Positions 17,926-25,766 of a stretch of DNA of 64,000 nt are shown one piece after another. The DNA comes from Bacteroidota bacterium (lineage in GTDB: Bacteria; Bacteroidota; Bacteroidia; Sphingobacteriales; Sphingobacteriaceae). The first letter of the stretch is position 1; every line of letters starts with the position of its first letter. The translations under genes were made by a program, and so were the position numbers. The stretch covers positions 327,939-391,938 of the forward strand of contig JAEXHI010000025.1 of NCBI GenBank assembly GCA_023450085.1. The letters run 5' to 3'. The notes beneath the pieces were generated by a model, which made no database searches, was not told the DNA's origin, and worked only from the letters and a program-made list of their open reading frames with translations.

Positions 17926-18825
17926 CTACTTTGCTTCGGCCCTTTTATAGTTGGTAATGAACACGCCTAGTATAATTAAAACGGTAGCAATCAGTAAATC
18001 GTAGGTAACCGTTTCATTAAGAATCAACCAACCTAAAAAGATGGCGATAATGGTGTTGAAGTATGACAAAATAGAGACTTCGGTAGCTTTTACTCGTTTT
18101 AAAGCATAATTGTAGCAGAAAAAACCCACCACCGAACCAAACACGCCCAAATATACAATAGCTGCCAAACTTTGCCATGTCCATTGGCTAATATCCGTAG
18201 ACGGAGAAACCAAAGAGGCAATGATCAGTTGAACCACAGCAGCGTAGGCGAACTGATAAAACAAGTCTAAAAAGAGGTTCTCGCTTTTGTGCGCATATTT
18301 TTTCGTATAAATAGTCCCGGCAGCCCAGCCCGAAATGGCCATGGCCAAATAGGTAATACCCGTTTTATAATTTGGATCCAACAAATCGCCAATGCCATCC
18401 CTAAAAATAAAGGCAACGCCACTAAACCCAACTAACACGCCTATAATACCTTTTAAGCTTGCTTTTTGCAAACCAACGGCCACACTTCCAATAAACACAA
18501 TGATGGGAGAAAGTGCAGTAAGCAAGGAGGTTAATCCACTTGGGATACTCTCCTCTGCCACGGTAGTCATCCCGTTGGCCACAATAACCATTAAACTAGC
18601 CACCAAAATTTGACGGCCTAGGCTTTTCCAGCCTATCCATTTAAATTGGCCTTTTACCAGCAAAATAGTCAGCAATATGCTAGAAGCAACTACTTGCCTC
18701 AAGCCAGCCACAAACCAAGCTGGAATGGTATGCACCGCAATGCGAATGCCCAAATAAGTGGTTCCCCACACAATGGCAATGGCAAAGAGTGCGATAATAA
18801 GTTTTAAATCTTTTTTTTGCTTCAT
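17926..18825 (-). CDS. EamA/DMT-family transporter
   Basis: 299 residues with ten predicted membrane helices as two EamA repeats. The first has AIAIVWGTTYLGIRIAVHTIP and later PSGLTSLLTALSPI; the second has MAISGWAAGTIYTKKYA and VSILSYFNTIIAIFLGWLILNE. Such proteins export small metabolites or amino acids, and the substrate is unknown. Its start codon overlaps the pyrF stop by four bases (ATGA), so the two are translationally coupled. Confidence 0.9.
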   Translation of the reverse strand: MKQKKDLKLIIALFAIAIVWGTTYLGIRIAVHTIPAWFVAGLRQVVASSILLTILLVKGQFKWIGWKSLGRQILVASLMVIVANGMTTVAEESIPSGLTSLLTALSPIIVFIGSVAVGLQKASLKGIIGVLVGFSGVAFIFRDGIGDLLDPNYKTGITYLAMAISGWAAGTIYTKKYAHKSENLFLDLFYQFAYAAVVQLIIASLVSPSTDISQWTWQSLAAIVYLGVFGSVVGFFCYNYALKRVKATEVSILSYFNTIIAIFLGWLILNETVTYDLLIATVLIILGVFITNYKRAEAK

Positions 18826-19652
18826 ATCAGCTTAGCTGCTGTTAAGATCTGCTCCATTTCTTGTTGAAGTGCCAAAGCCTCTTCTCTAGCTTTTTCGGCA
18901 AAATCTTCGCCATTACTTGCATAAATAATACTACGGGCCGAATTGACCAACAAACCGCACTCTTGGTTTAAGCCGTGCTCACAAACAGCACTTAAACTAC
19001 CGCCTTGTGCACCAACACCTGGCACCAACAAAAAGTTATCAGGTGCTAAACGACGAATATTTTGAAATTCCTCAGGTTTGGTTGCGCCTACTACGTACAT
19101 CATTTGCTCGCTGCTAGCCCATTGTGATGAAGTAGTGATCACTTGTTCATACAGTTTTTGATCATCGCTTTGCTTGGTTTGAAAATCTTTGCTACCCTCG
19201 TTAGAAGTTAGCGCCAATAAAATCACCCATTTATCTTCGTAGCTTAAAAAAGGAGAAACTGAATCTTTCCCCATGTAAGGTGCTACGGTTACCGAGTCGA
19301 AGCTCATTTCGGAACTAGCCTCATTGAAAAAAGCCTCTGCATACATCGCCGACGTATTTCCGATATCGCCACGTTTAGCATCGGCAATGGTAAATACATC
19401 TTTAGGGAAATGCTGCCAAGTTTTCACCAAGGTATCCCAACCCTTTACTCCTCTAGTTTCATAAAAAGCGGTATTAGGCTTGTAGGCCACACATAAATCG
19501 TGGGTAGCATCAATCAACTGCTTGTTAAATTCAAGTATCGGATCCTCATATTTTAACAAATGCTTAGGCAGTTTGTCCAAAACTGGATCTAGACCTATAC
19601 ATAAGAATGATTTTTTACGTTGAATTTGTTCAAATAGCTGCTGCTTGTTCAT
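18822..19652 (-). CDS. pyrF: Orotidine 5'-phosphate decarboxylase
   Basis: Last step of UMP synthesis (OMP to UMP plus CO2). From MNKQQLFEQIQ it is 276 residues, the size of the larger type-2 PyrF family. Motifs are FLCIGLDPVLDKLP, the catalytic DAKRGDIGNT, and LLVPGVGAQGG. A longer frame starting at 19682 adds ten unlikely residues, and the family begins near MNKQQL. It is coupled to the EamA gene by a four-base overlap. Confidence 0.95.
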   Translation of the reverse strand: MNKQQLFEQIQRKKSFLCIGLDPVLDKLPKHLLKYEDPILEFNKQLIDATHDLCVAYKPNTAFYETRGVKGWDTLVKTWQHFPKDVFTIADAKRGDIGNTSAMYAEAFFNEASSEMSFDSVTVAPYMGKDSVSPFLSYEDKWVILLALTSNEGSKDFQTKQSDDQKLYEQVITTSSQWASSEQMMYVVGATKPEEFQNIRRLAPDNFLLVPGVGAQGGSLSAVCEHGLNQECGLLVNSARSIIYASNGEDFAEKAREEALALQQEMEQILTAAKLI

Positions 19653-19747
19653 TTTTTTGATGCGATTTTTTGATTGCTGCAAAGATGCTAATAATAGTTT
19701 TCAGTTCACAGTTTTCGGTTCACAGTTTTCAGTTTTCAATAAAGAGC

Positions 19748-19780
19748 AAACCTCGTAGGTTTTAAAAACCTGCGAGGTTT
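19748..19780. repeat. Palindromic repeat, family aacctcgtaggtttt
   Basis: Two 16-base arms (aaacctcgtaggtttt and aaaacctgcgaggttt) around one base, with one mismatch. Further copies are at 19985-20017 and, split, at 57057-57141. Confidence 0.85.
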
Positions 19781-19940
19781 GAATATGAGTTTAAATAATA
19801 TTAGAAAAGCAAGTGAAATGCTAAATAGCGATGGAAGTCCCGCCACAGGCTCATACTCCTACTTGGCCTTAGCCACAAGGCCTGTATCCGCCAGTGTCGG
19901 GTTTAGTTGGCAAGTGCTGTGCACAGGCGTAAGTATGATA

Positions 19941-20061
19941 AACCCGATTGAAGCGGAAATACTTTTTGCGGCAGGGAGGGGCAAAAACCTCGTAGGTTTT
20001 GAAAACCTACGAGGTTTGGATGACAGGGCTTACAAAAAGATTGCAGCAAAAAGCGGGGCTA
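19941..20061. repeat. Two-ended dispersed repeat element, copy 1
   Basis: The left end contains gattgaagcggaaatacttt and the right end aaaaagattgcagcaaaaag followed by cggggcta. Between them sits a perfect 33-base palindrome (19985-20017). A second copy with the same ends but a different middle lies at 55190-55295. Confidence 0.75.
19985..20017. repeat. Perfect 33-base palindromic repeat, family aacctcgtaggtttt
   Basis: Arms aaacctcgtaggtttt and its exact complement around a single g. It is nested within the larger dispersed element. Confidence 0.9.
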
Positions 20062-20298
20062 CAAAAGCTATTAAAACAATTTTGCCTTTTCAACGTTTAA
20101 AACTAAGGAAAGTAGTTTTAAGAAGCAGATTAGCAATTAAAGCACTGACCTCATGAGTGAAACACCCAAGTGATGATGAAAATTTTTAAAAAATCTCTTG
20201 CAGATTAAAATCCATTTTCCTACAATTGTGCCATAATTCCCAGAAAGTTTATCTGAATACCTTCCAAAAAAATCTTAGCAAGAAAATTCCTTAAATCT

Positions 20299-20327
20299 TT
20301 TGAGCCTCTTTTTTGGTTGTATGTTTG
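20299..20327 (+). promoter_or_regulatory. Putative rho promoter (TTTG ... TATGTTTG)
   Basis: A TTTG at 20299-20302 and TATGTTTG at 20320-20327 are separated by 17 bases, close to the Bacteroidota -33/-7 arrangement, 37 bases upstream of the rho start. Confidence 0.55.
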
Positions 20328-20364
20328 GATAAACCCTAAAAATAAAATTCTCGACAAGACATAA

Positions 20365-22089
20365 ATGTTTAGTAAAACAGAACTAACTGAAAAGCTTACT
20401 ACCGAACTGCGTGAGTTAGCAAAAGCAAACGGTGTAGATAAAGCAGGTGATTTGCGTAAAAGTGATTTAATTGAAGAAATTCTTAAAAGGCAAGCCGCAA
20501 CGGCCGAAGTGGCAGTAACGCCAGAGCCTGCAGCAGAAACAGATGCCGAAAAACCTGCCAGAAAAAGAACACGTATTGTAAAAGAAAATAAGGAGGCTGC
20601 TCCTGTTGCTGAGGAGAAAAAAGCTCCGGTAGAAGCAAAAAAAGAAAAGGTACAAAAGCCTACTCTTTTTGATGATGATTTAATTGAAATCCCAACTCCT
20701 GATTTTGAAGCGATTGCTCTTGTTACTGGACAAGACCTACAAAAACAAGAGAGTATTGCTGATAAATTAGAAAATCAGAAGAAAAAAAGAGACCGTCTGC
20801 CTAAAGATAAGGACAGCTCAACCGAAGCTGAAGTGATTGTGGTAAATGAAAAACCTGCGAAGGAAGAAAAACCACAACCAGAGCAAAACCAGCAACAAAG
20901 AAAACAAAACAATAACAACAACAATAATAATAACAATCAAAAACAGAACGAGACCAGCTATTCTAACTTGGATTTCGAAAATACCATCACCAACGAAGGT
21001 GTTTTAGAAATTATGCCTGATGGTTATGGCTTTTTACGTTCTGCGGATTACAACTATTTATCTTCTCCAGATGATATTTATGTTTCGCAATCGCAAATCA
21101 AATTGTTTGGTTTAAAAACTGGTGATACCGTTAATGGTAGCATCCGTCCACCAAAAGAAGGCGAAAAATATTTTCCTTTGGTAAAAGTTATCAGCATTAA
21201 TGGCCGTGTACCTGCTGATGTACGTGACCGTGTACCTTTTGACTACTTAACCCCTCTTTTCCCTACAGAGAAATTGGATCTGTTTATTGAAAGTAATAAC
21301 CACTCTACCCGCATCATGGACTTGTTTACCCCAATTGGTAAAGGACAACGTGGTTTAATTGTGGCGCAGCCAAAAACGGGTAAAACCAATTTATTAAAAG
21401 AGGTAGCCAATGCTATTGCTAAAAACCATCCAGAGGTTTATTTGATCATCCTGTTAATTGATGAGCGTCCGGAAGAGGTAACTGATATGGCACGTAGCGT
21501 AAGAGCAGAGGTAATTTCATCTACTTTTGATGAACCTGCTGAAAGACACGTGAAGATTGCGAACATTGTTTTAGAAAAATCAAAACGTTTAGTGGAATGT
21601 GGACATGATGTAGTGATCTTGCTTGACTCGATTACACGTTTAGCCAGAGCTTATAACACTACAGCACCAGCTTCAGGTAAAATCCTTTCTGGTGGTGTTG
21701 ATGCTAACGCTTTACACAAGCCAAAACGTTTCTTTGGTGCTGCCCGTAACATCGAAAAAGGTGGTTCGTTAACTATTTTAGCTACTGCTTTAACAGAAAC
21801 AGGTTCTAAAATGGATGAGGTGATTTTCGAAGAGTTTAAAGGCACTGGTAACATGGAGCTTCAACTTGACCGTAAATTGGCCAACAAACGTATCTTCCCT
21901 GCTATCGACATTACGGCATCAAGTACTCGTAGAGATGACCTATTATTGGATAGAGAAACTTTACAACGTATTTGGGTATTGCGTAACCACTTGGCCGATA
22001 TGAATAGCCAAGAAGCAATGGAATTGATCCAAGCTCAAATTAAAGGCACTAAGAGTAACGAAGAATTCCTTTTAGGAATGAACGGATAA
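20365..22089 (+). CDS. rho: Transcription termination factor Rho with long N-rich insert
   Basis: Hexameric RNA helicase that ends transcription. It is 574 residues, much longer than E. coli Rho (419). Rho_N is at about 1-43 (ELTEKLTTELRELAKANG, LRKSDLIEEIL). A charged, low-complexity insert at about 44-205 ends in a run of Asn. The RNA-binding CSD starts GVLEIMPDGYGFLRSADYNY. The ATPase core has IVAQPKTGKTNLL (Walker A), VILLDSITRLARAYN (Walker B) and GGVDANALHKPKRFFGAARN. Such inserts are known in Bacteroidota Rho and some have been linked to phase separation; that role is not tested here. Confidence 0.96.
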   Translation: MFSKTELTEKLTTELRELAKANGVDKAGDLRKSDLIEEILKRQAATAEVAVTPEPAAETDAEKPARKRTRIVKENKEAAPVAEEKKAPVEAKKEKVQKPTLFDDDLIEIPTPDFEAIALVTGQDLQKQESIADKLENQKKKRDRLPKDKDSSTEAEVIVVNEKPAKEEKPQPEQNQQQRKQNNNNNNNNNNQKQNETSYSNLDFENTITNEGVLEIMPDGYGFLRSADYNYLSSPDDIYVSQSQIKLFGLKTGDTVNGSIRPPKEGEKYFPLVKVISINGRVPADVRDRVPFDYLTPLFPTEKLDLFIESNNHSTRIMDLFTPIGKGQRGLIVAQPKTGKTNLLKEVANAIAKNHPEVYLIILLIDERPEEVTDMARSVRAEVISSTFDEPAERHVKIANIVLEKSKRLVECGHDVVILLDSITRLARAYNTTAPASGKILSGGVDANALHKPKRFFGAARNIEKGGSLTILATALTETGSKMDEVIFEEFKGTGNMELQLDRKLANKRIFPAIDITASSTRRDDLLLDRETLQRIWVLRNHLADMNSQEAMELIQAQIKGTKSNEEFLLGMNG

Positions 22090-22101
22090 CATAAGGCAAA
22101 T

Positions 22102-22150
22102 GGTTTAAGGTTTAAGGTATAATTAGGCAAGATCTAAACCTTAAACCTTA
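22102..22150. repeat. Imperfect inverted repeat after rho
   Basis: ggtttaaggtttaagg at 22102-22117 is mirrored by taaaccttaaacc at 22135-22147. There is no T-run, so it is a weak terminator candidate or a repeat fragment between rho and pssA. Confidence 0.4.
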
Positions 22151-22178
22151 TCCCTTACACCACCAAACCTTAGAAAAA

Positions 22179-22850
22179 ATGTTTAACCTCCCTAATGCTT
22201 TAACCTGTGCCAACCTGTTATCTGGCTGTATAGGTATTGTGTTTTGTTTTAATGGCGATTTAAAATCTGCTGCCTATTTTGTCATCCTATCGGGAATATT
22301 CGATTTTTTTGATGGCATGGCTGCACGGGCATTAAAAATAAAAAACGGCATTGGAAAGGAGCTCGATTCCTTGGCTGATATGGTTAGCTTTGGTTTTTTA
22401 CCTGGTGCCATCATGTTCCATTTATTTAAAGCGAGTAATGGAACTTACGAATACCTCCCCTACCTAGGTTTCCTTATCACCTTATTCTCGGCATTAAGGT
22501 TGGCTAAATTTAATTTAGACACTCGTCAAACAGTAGATTTTATTGGTTTGAATACGCCAATGAACACTTTGTTTATCGTATCATTACCTTATGTAGCAGA
22601 TTACCACCCTCAAATTATTGGAAATTGGATGGTTTTAGCGGCGATTTCAATCGTAAGTAGCTACTTGTTGATTAGCGAAATCAGGATATTTTCTTTGAAG
22701 TTCAGCAATTTTAGCTGGGGAGAGAATAAAATCAAGTTCATCTTTATGATTTTATCGGTAGCCCTATTCTTCTGGCAACAGTTTGTGGCCTTGCCTTTAA
22801 TCTTGTTGCTGTATATAGGATTGTCCTTTGTGTATTTCAAGAACAAATAA
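22179..22850 (+). CDS. pssA: CDP-diacylglycerol-serine O-phosphatidyltransferase
   Basis: Makes phosphatidylserine, the precursor of phosphatidylethanolamine, in the inner membrane. It is 223 residues with six or more membrane helices. The CDP-alcohol phosphotransferase motif D-G-x2-A-R-x8-G-x3-D-x3-D is visible as DGMAARALKIKNGIGKELDSLAD. It starts MFNLPNALTCANLLSGCIG, typical for PssA. It lies 89 bases after rho. Confidence 0.93.
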   Translation: MFNLPNALTCANLLSGCIGIVFCFNGDLKSAAYFVILSGIFDFFDGMAARALKIKNGIGKELDSLADMVSFGFLPGAIMFHLFKASNGTYEYLPYLGFLITLFSALRLAKFNLDTRQTVDFIGLNTPMNTLFIVSLPYVADYHPQIIGNWMVLAAISIVSSYLLISEIRIFSLKFSNFSWGENKIKFIFMILSVALFFWQQFVALPLILLLYIGLSFVYFKNK

Positions 22851-22851
22851 A

Positions 22852-22871
22852 AGGGATTTTTTCAAATCCCT
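22852..22871 (+). terminator. Hairpin between convergent pssA and Hpt gene
   Basis: Perfect 8-bp arms agggattt and aaatccct with a four-base loop directly after the pssA stop, followed by gtttt. It may serve both convergent genes. Confidence 0.6.
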
Positions 22872-22881
22872 GTTTTAAAAC

Positions 22882-23259
22882 CTAAAGTTGTTTTTGCAAT
22901 TCTGCTTTTGATTTCCCTACTTGCTCCAAAATAGTTTTCAGTTCCTCTTTTATTTCAGCAAGTGCTTTTGGAATATTGTGAACATCAATGCCTTCTTTCG
23001 CATTGCGTTCTATCAGTTGCACATAATCCCTGATATCTTCTCTACCTACATAATAAAAAGTAGGCTTTACTTTGTGCGCAAACTCAGATGCTGCTTTCCA
23101 ATCCTTTGCATCTACGGCCTTTTGTAAGTCTTCCAAATAAACAGGAATTTGCTCTACTAAAGTGTCAAGCATTTCAATCATAAAATCAGCGCTATCGCCA
23201 GACATCTCTTTCAAATATGATAAATCTAAATCTTCTTTACTTTTAGCCGGATCAATCAT
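22882..23259 (-). CDS. Hpt-domain phosphotransfer protein
   Basis: 125 residues, all helical. The acceptor motif is ASEFAHKVKPTFYYVGRED, with the phosphorylatable His in AHKVKP. It is a single-domain phosphotransfer protein that would relay phosphate between a hybrid kinase and a response regulator. No partner is encoded nearby. It starts 12 bases after folK and is probably in the same operon. Confidence 0.85.
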   Translation of the reverse strand: MIDPAKSKEDLDLSYLKEMSGDSADFMIEMLDTLVEQIPVYLEDLQKAVDAKDWKAASEFAHKVKPTFYYVGREDIRDYVQLIERNAKEGIDVHNIPKALAEIKEELKTILEQVGKSKAELQKQL

Positions 23260-23271
23260 TTTGGGTATACT

Positions 23272-23766
23272 TTATATTTTTTGAACAGTTAATTTATCGG
23301 TCAAGTTAGCTAAAATGCTTGAAACTTTTTCCTTAAAAACAGGATGAATAAAATTTTCGGCAATTTCATTTAAAGGCTCCAACACAAATCTTCGATTATG
23401 CATCTCTGGATGTGGCAGTTGCAAAACCTCCCCCTCCGAAAGCACCGTATCTCCATAAAAAATGAGGTCAATGTCTATTAAACGTTCTCCCCAACGCTCT
23501 AGTCTTACCCGTCCCATTTTTTGTTCAATGCCAAGCAAGGTTTGCAGCAATTCCAAAGGAGACAAGTTACTTTTTACCGCAATGGCTTGGTTTAAAAAAC
23601 CTGGTTGGTCTGTTTTGCCCCAAGCTTCAGTTTCATAAACACTCGACTTCGCAAAAACTAATCCTATCTCGCTTTCAATGTAAAAAATAGCCGTTTTCAG
23701 GTTCTCTAACATATCCCCCAAATTGGTACCAAGTAACAAATAAGCATCTCTGCTATCTAATTTCAT
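23272..23766 (-). CDS. folK: 2-amino-4-hydroxy-6-hydroxymethyldihydropteridine diphosphokinase
   Basis: Folate synthesis enzyme that transfers pyrophosphate to the pterin alcohol. From MKLDSRDAYLLLGTNLGD it is 164 residues, normal for HPPK. Motifs are LLLGTNLGD, FLNQAIAV, LLQTLLGIEQKMGRVR, RWGERLIDIDLIFYGD and LPHPEMHNRRFVLEPL. A start at 23787 would add seven unlikely residues. Confidence 0.95.
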   Translation of the reverse strand: MKLDSRDAYLLLGTNLGDMLENLKTAIFYIESEIGLVFAKSSVYETEAWGKTDQPGFLNQAIAVKSNLSPLELLQTLLGIEQKMGRVRLERWGERLIDIDLIFYGDTVLSEGEVLQLPHPEMHNRRFVLEPLNEIAENFIHPVFKEKVSSILANLTDKLTVQKI

Positions 23767-23930
23767 GTAAGGTTTATTTAACCGCAAAGTAAATCAGCTA
23801 CTTCATTTGAAATACCTGGTTTATCACAATGCTTTTTTTAACTTTACAAACTTAAATCAATAAAATTTAAAAACCTTTTCGATCTCGTTAAAATCGAAAA
23901 ACATTTCATCACCTTAAGAACATAATTAAC

Positions 23931-25694
23931 ATGAAAGAGTTCTTCAAGTACGTTTTTGCCACGGTAGTTGGCATTGTCATTTCAGCAGTTATTTTAGGCA
24001 TTTTAGGCTTCGTGATCATTGTAGGGATCATTTCTTCTCTTGATAGCGATACCAAAGCTGTCGTCAAAGCCAACTCCGTACTGTACCTTAACCTTGACCA
24101 AGCCATTACAGAACGTACCCCGAAAGAATCTTTCGGCAGTATGTTTGGCAGCGGCAACAAAAGCATTGGCTTTAATGATGTGATTAGAGCCCTTCAAAAA
24201 GCAAAAACAGATGATAACATTCAAGCGGTTTACATTAACGTAATGGCTCCAGATGCTGGCATGGCTACCTTATTGGAAGTTAGAAACGCTATTCTTGATT
24301 TCAAAACCAGCAAGAAACCTGTCATTGCCTACAGTGAAATATATAGTCAAGGTGCTTACTACTTGGCTTCGGCTGCAAGCAAGGTTTATCTTAACCCAGA
24401 AGGCGACTTGGAGTTTAAAGGTTTCAAGGCACAACTGTCTTTCTACAAAGGTGCCTTAGATAAATTGGGTGTTGAACCACAAATTATCCGTGTGGGCAAT
24501 TACAAAAGTGCGGTAGAGCCTTTCATTAACACCAAAATGAGCGACTACAATCGTCAGCAAGTGAGTGTTTATATCAATGGACTATATCAAACATTTTTAA
24601 CTGGGATTGCCGAAAGTCGTAAGTTAAACACAGACAGTTTATTCCAAATTGCCGATCAGTTTAAAATCCAAGCTCCTAATGATGCTTTGGCTTATAAAAT
24701 GGTGGATGGTTTAAAATACAAGGATGAAGTTTTAGACGAATTGCGAAACATCACTGGAAAAGGCAAAAAAGACGATATTAATAGCATTACCATTAACGAT
24801 TATATCAAAGACCTTCCTTCTCAAGGAGATATTGCTTCTAAAAACAAAGTAGCCGTAATTTACGCCAATGGCGAAATTATTGGCGGCGAAGGTTCAGATG
24901 AACAAATTGGTTCTGAACGTATTTCACGTGCCATTAGAAAAGCGAGATTAGACGAAGGTGTGAAAGCCATTGTTTTACGTGTGAACTCTGGTGGTGGTAG
25001 CGCTTTAGCTTCTGACGTGATTTGGAGAGAAATTGAATTGAGCAAAAAAATCAAACCTGTAATTGCTTCTTTTGGTGACGTAGCCGCTTCAGGTGGCTAT
25101 TACATTGGTTGTGCGGCTGACAGCATCTTTGTACAACCTAATACCATCACTGGTTCAATTGGTGTTTTTGGAATGTTCTTTAATGCTCAAAAACTAATGA
25201 ACGATAAATTGGGAATTACTTTCGATGGTGTAAAAACCGGCCAATATGCTGACATTATGAGTGCTAACAGGCCAATGACTCCAGCAGAAAGAATGATTTT
25301 ACAAAAAGGCGTCAACAATATCTACGAAACCTTCATTACCAAAGTTGCCAACGGCAGAAAGAAAACCAAAGCACAGGTAGATAGCTTGGGCGGCGGCCGT
25401 GTATGGACAGGTAAAGATGCGGTAACGAATGGCTTGGCCGATCGCATTGGTAGTTTTGGCGACGCCATTACTTCTGCAGCTAAAAAAGCGAAGCTAAAAG
25501 ATTACAAAGTGGTAGAATACCCTGAAAAAATAGACCCTATCAAAGAATTTTTAGGATCAGCAAAGGATAATGTGAGTGCCTACTACGCTAAGAAAGAGTT
25601 TGGAGAGAACTATGTGCTTTACCAACAAATGAAAAAAGCGCTTAGCCAAACAGGCATACAAGCTAGATTAGACCACGAGATTATCATTAAGTAA
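23931..25694 (+). CDS. sppA: Signal peptide peptidase SppA (67K type)
   Basis: Membrane serine protease that degrades leftover signal peptides. It is 587 residues, the long two-repeat form. A single membrane helix lies at about residues 7-35. The dyad is Lys192 in GNYKSAVEPF of the first repeat and Ser387 in GDVAASGGYY of the second, the spacing expected for E. coli-type SppA. ITGSIGVFGMFFN follows. It is monocistronic or leads into the PolX gene 72 bases on. Confidence 0.95.
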   Translation: MKEFFKYVFATVVGIVISAVILGILGFVIIVGIISSLDSDTKAVVKANSVLYLNLDQAITERTPKESFGSMFGSGNKSIGFNDVIRALQKAKTDDNIQAVYINVMAPDAGMATLLEVRNAILDFKTSKKPVIAYSEIYSQGAYYLASAASKVYLNPEGDLEFKGFKAQLSFYKGALDKLGVEPQIIRVGNYKSAVEPFINTKMSDYNRQQVSVYINGLYQTFLTGIAESRKLNTDSLFQIADQFKIQAPNDALAYKMVDGLKYKDEVLDELRNITGKGKKDDINSITINDYIKDLPSQGDIASKNKVAVIYANGEIIGGEGSDEQIGSERISRAIRKARLDEGVKAIVLRVNSGGGSALASDVIWREIELSKKIKPVIASFGDVAASGGYYIGCAADSIFVQPNTITGSIGVFGMFFNAQKLMNDKLGITFDGVKTGQYADIMSANRPMTPAERMILQKGVNNIYETFITKVANGRKKTKAQVDSLGGGRVWTGKDAVTNGLADRIGSFGDAITSAAKKAKLKDYKVVEYPEKIDPIKEFLGSAKDNVSAYYAKKEFGENYVLYQQMKKALSQTGIQARLDHEIIIK

Positions 25695-25766
25695 AGAGAT
25701 TTAGTTAGCATTTGGCTTGTTTGGTAACCGCCAAATTAAGCCAAATGCAACACGCAATACTGTAAG

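Larger units (their letters stand above)
19683..20364. other. 682-base intergenic region built of repeats
   Basis: It holds two aacctcgtaggtttt palindromes, one copy of a two-ended dispersed element (19941-20061) and the rho promoter. A 125-codon ORF (19779-20156) runs through the repeats and is judged non-coding. Otherwise nothing is seen. Confidence 0.7.

Noticed and set aside
19748..20017. Two palindromes considered as a short CRISPR array
   Set aside because: Only two units, widely spaced, self-complementary throughout, and no cas genes.
19779..20156. Forward ORF of 125 codons upstream of rho
   Set aside because: It runs through two palindromic repeats and the dispersed element, has no recognisable domain or signal, and its translation changes character at the repeats.
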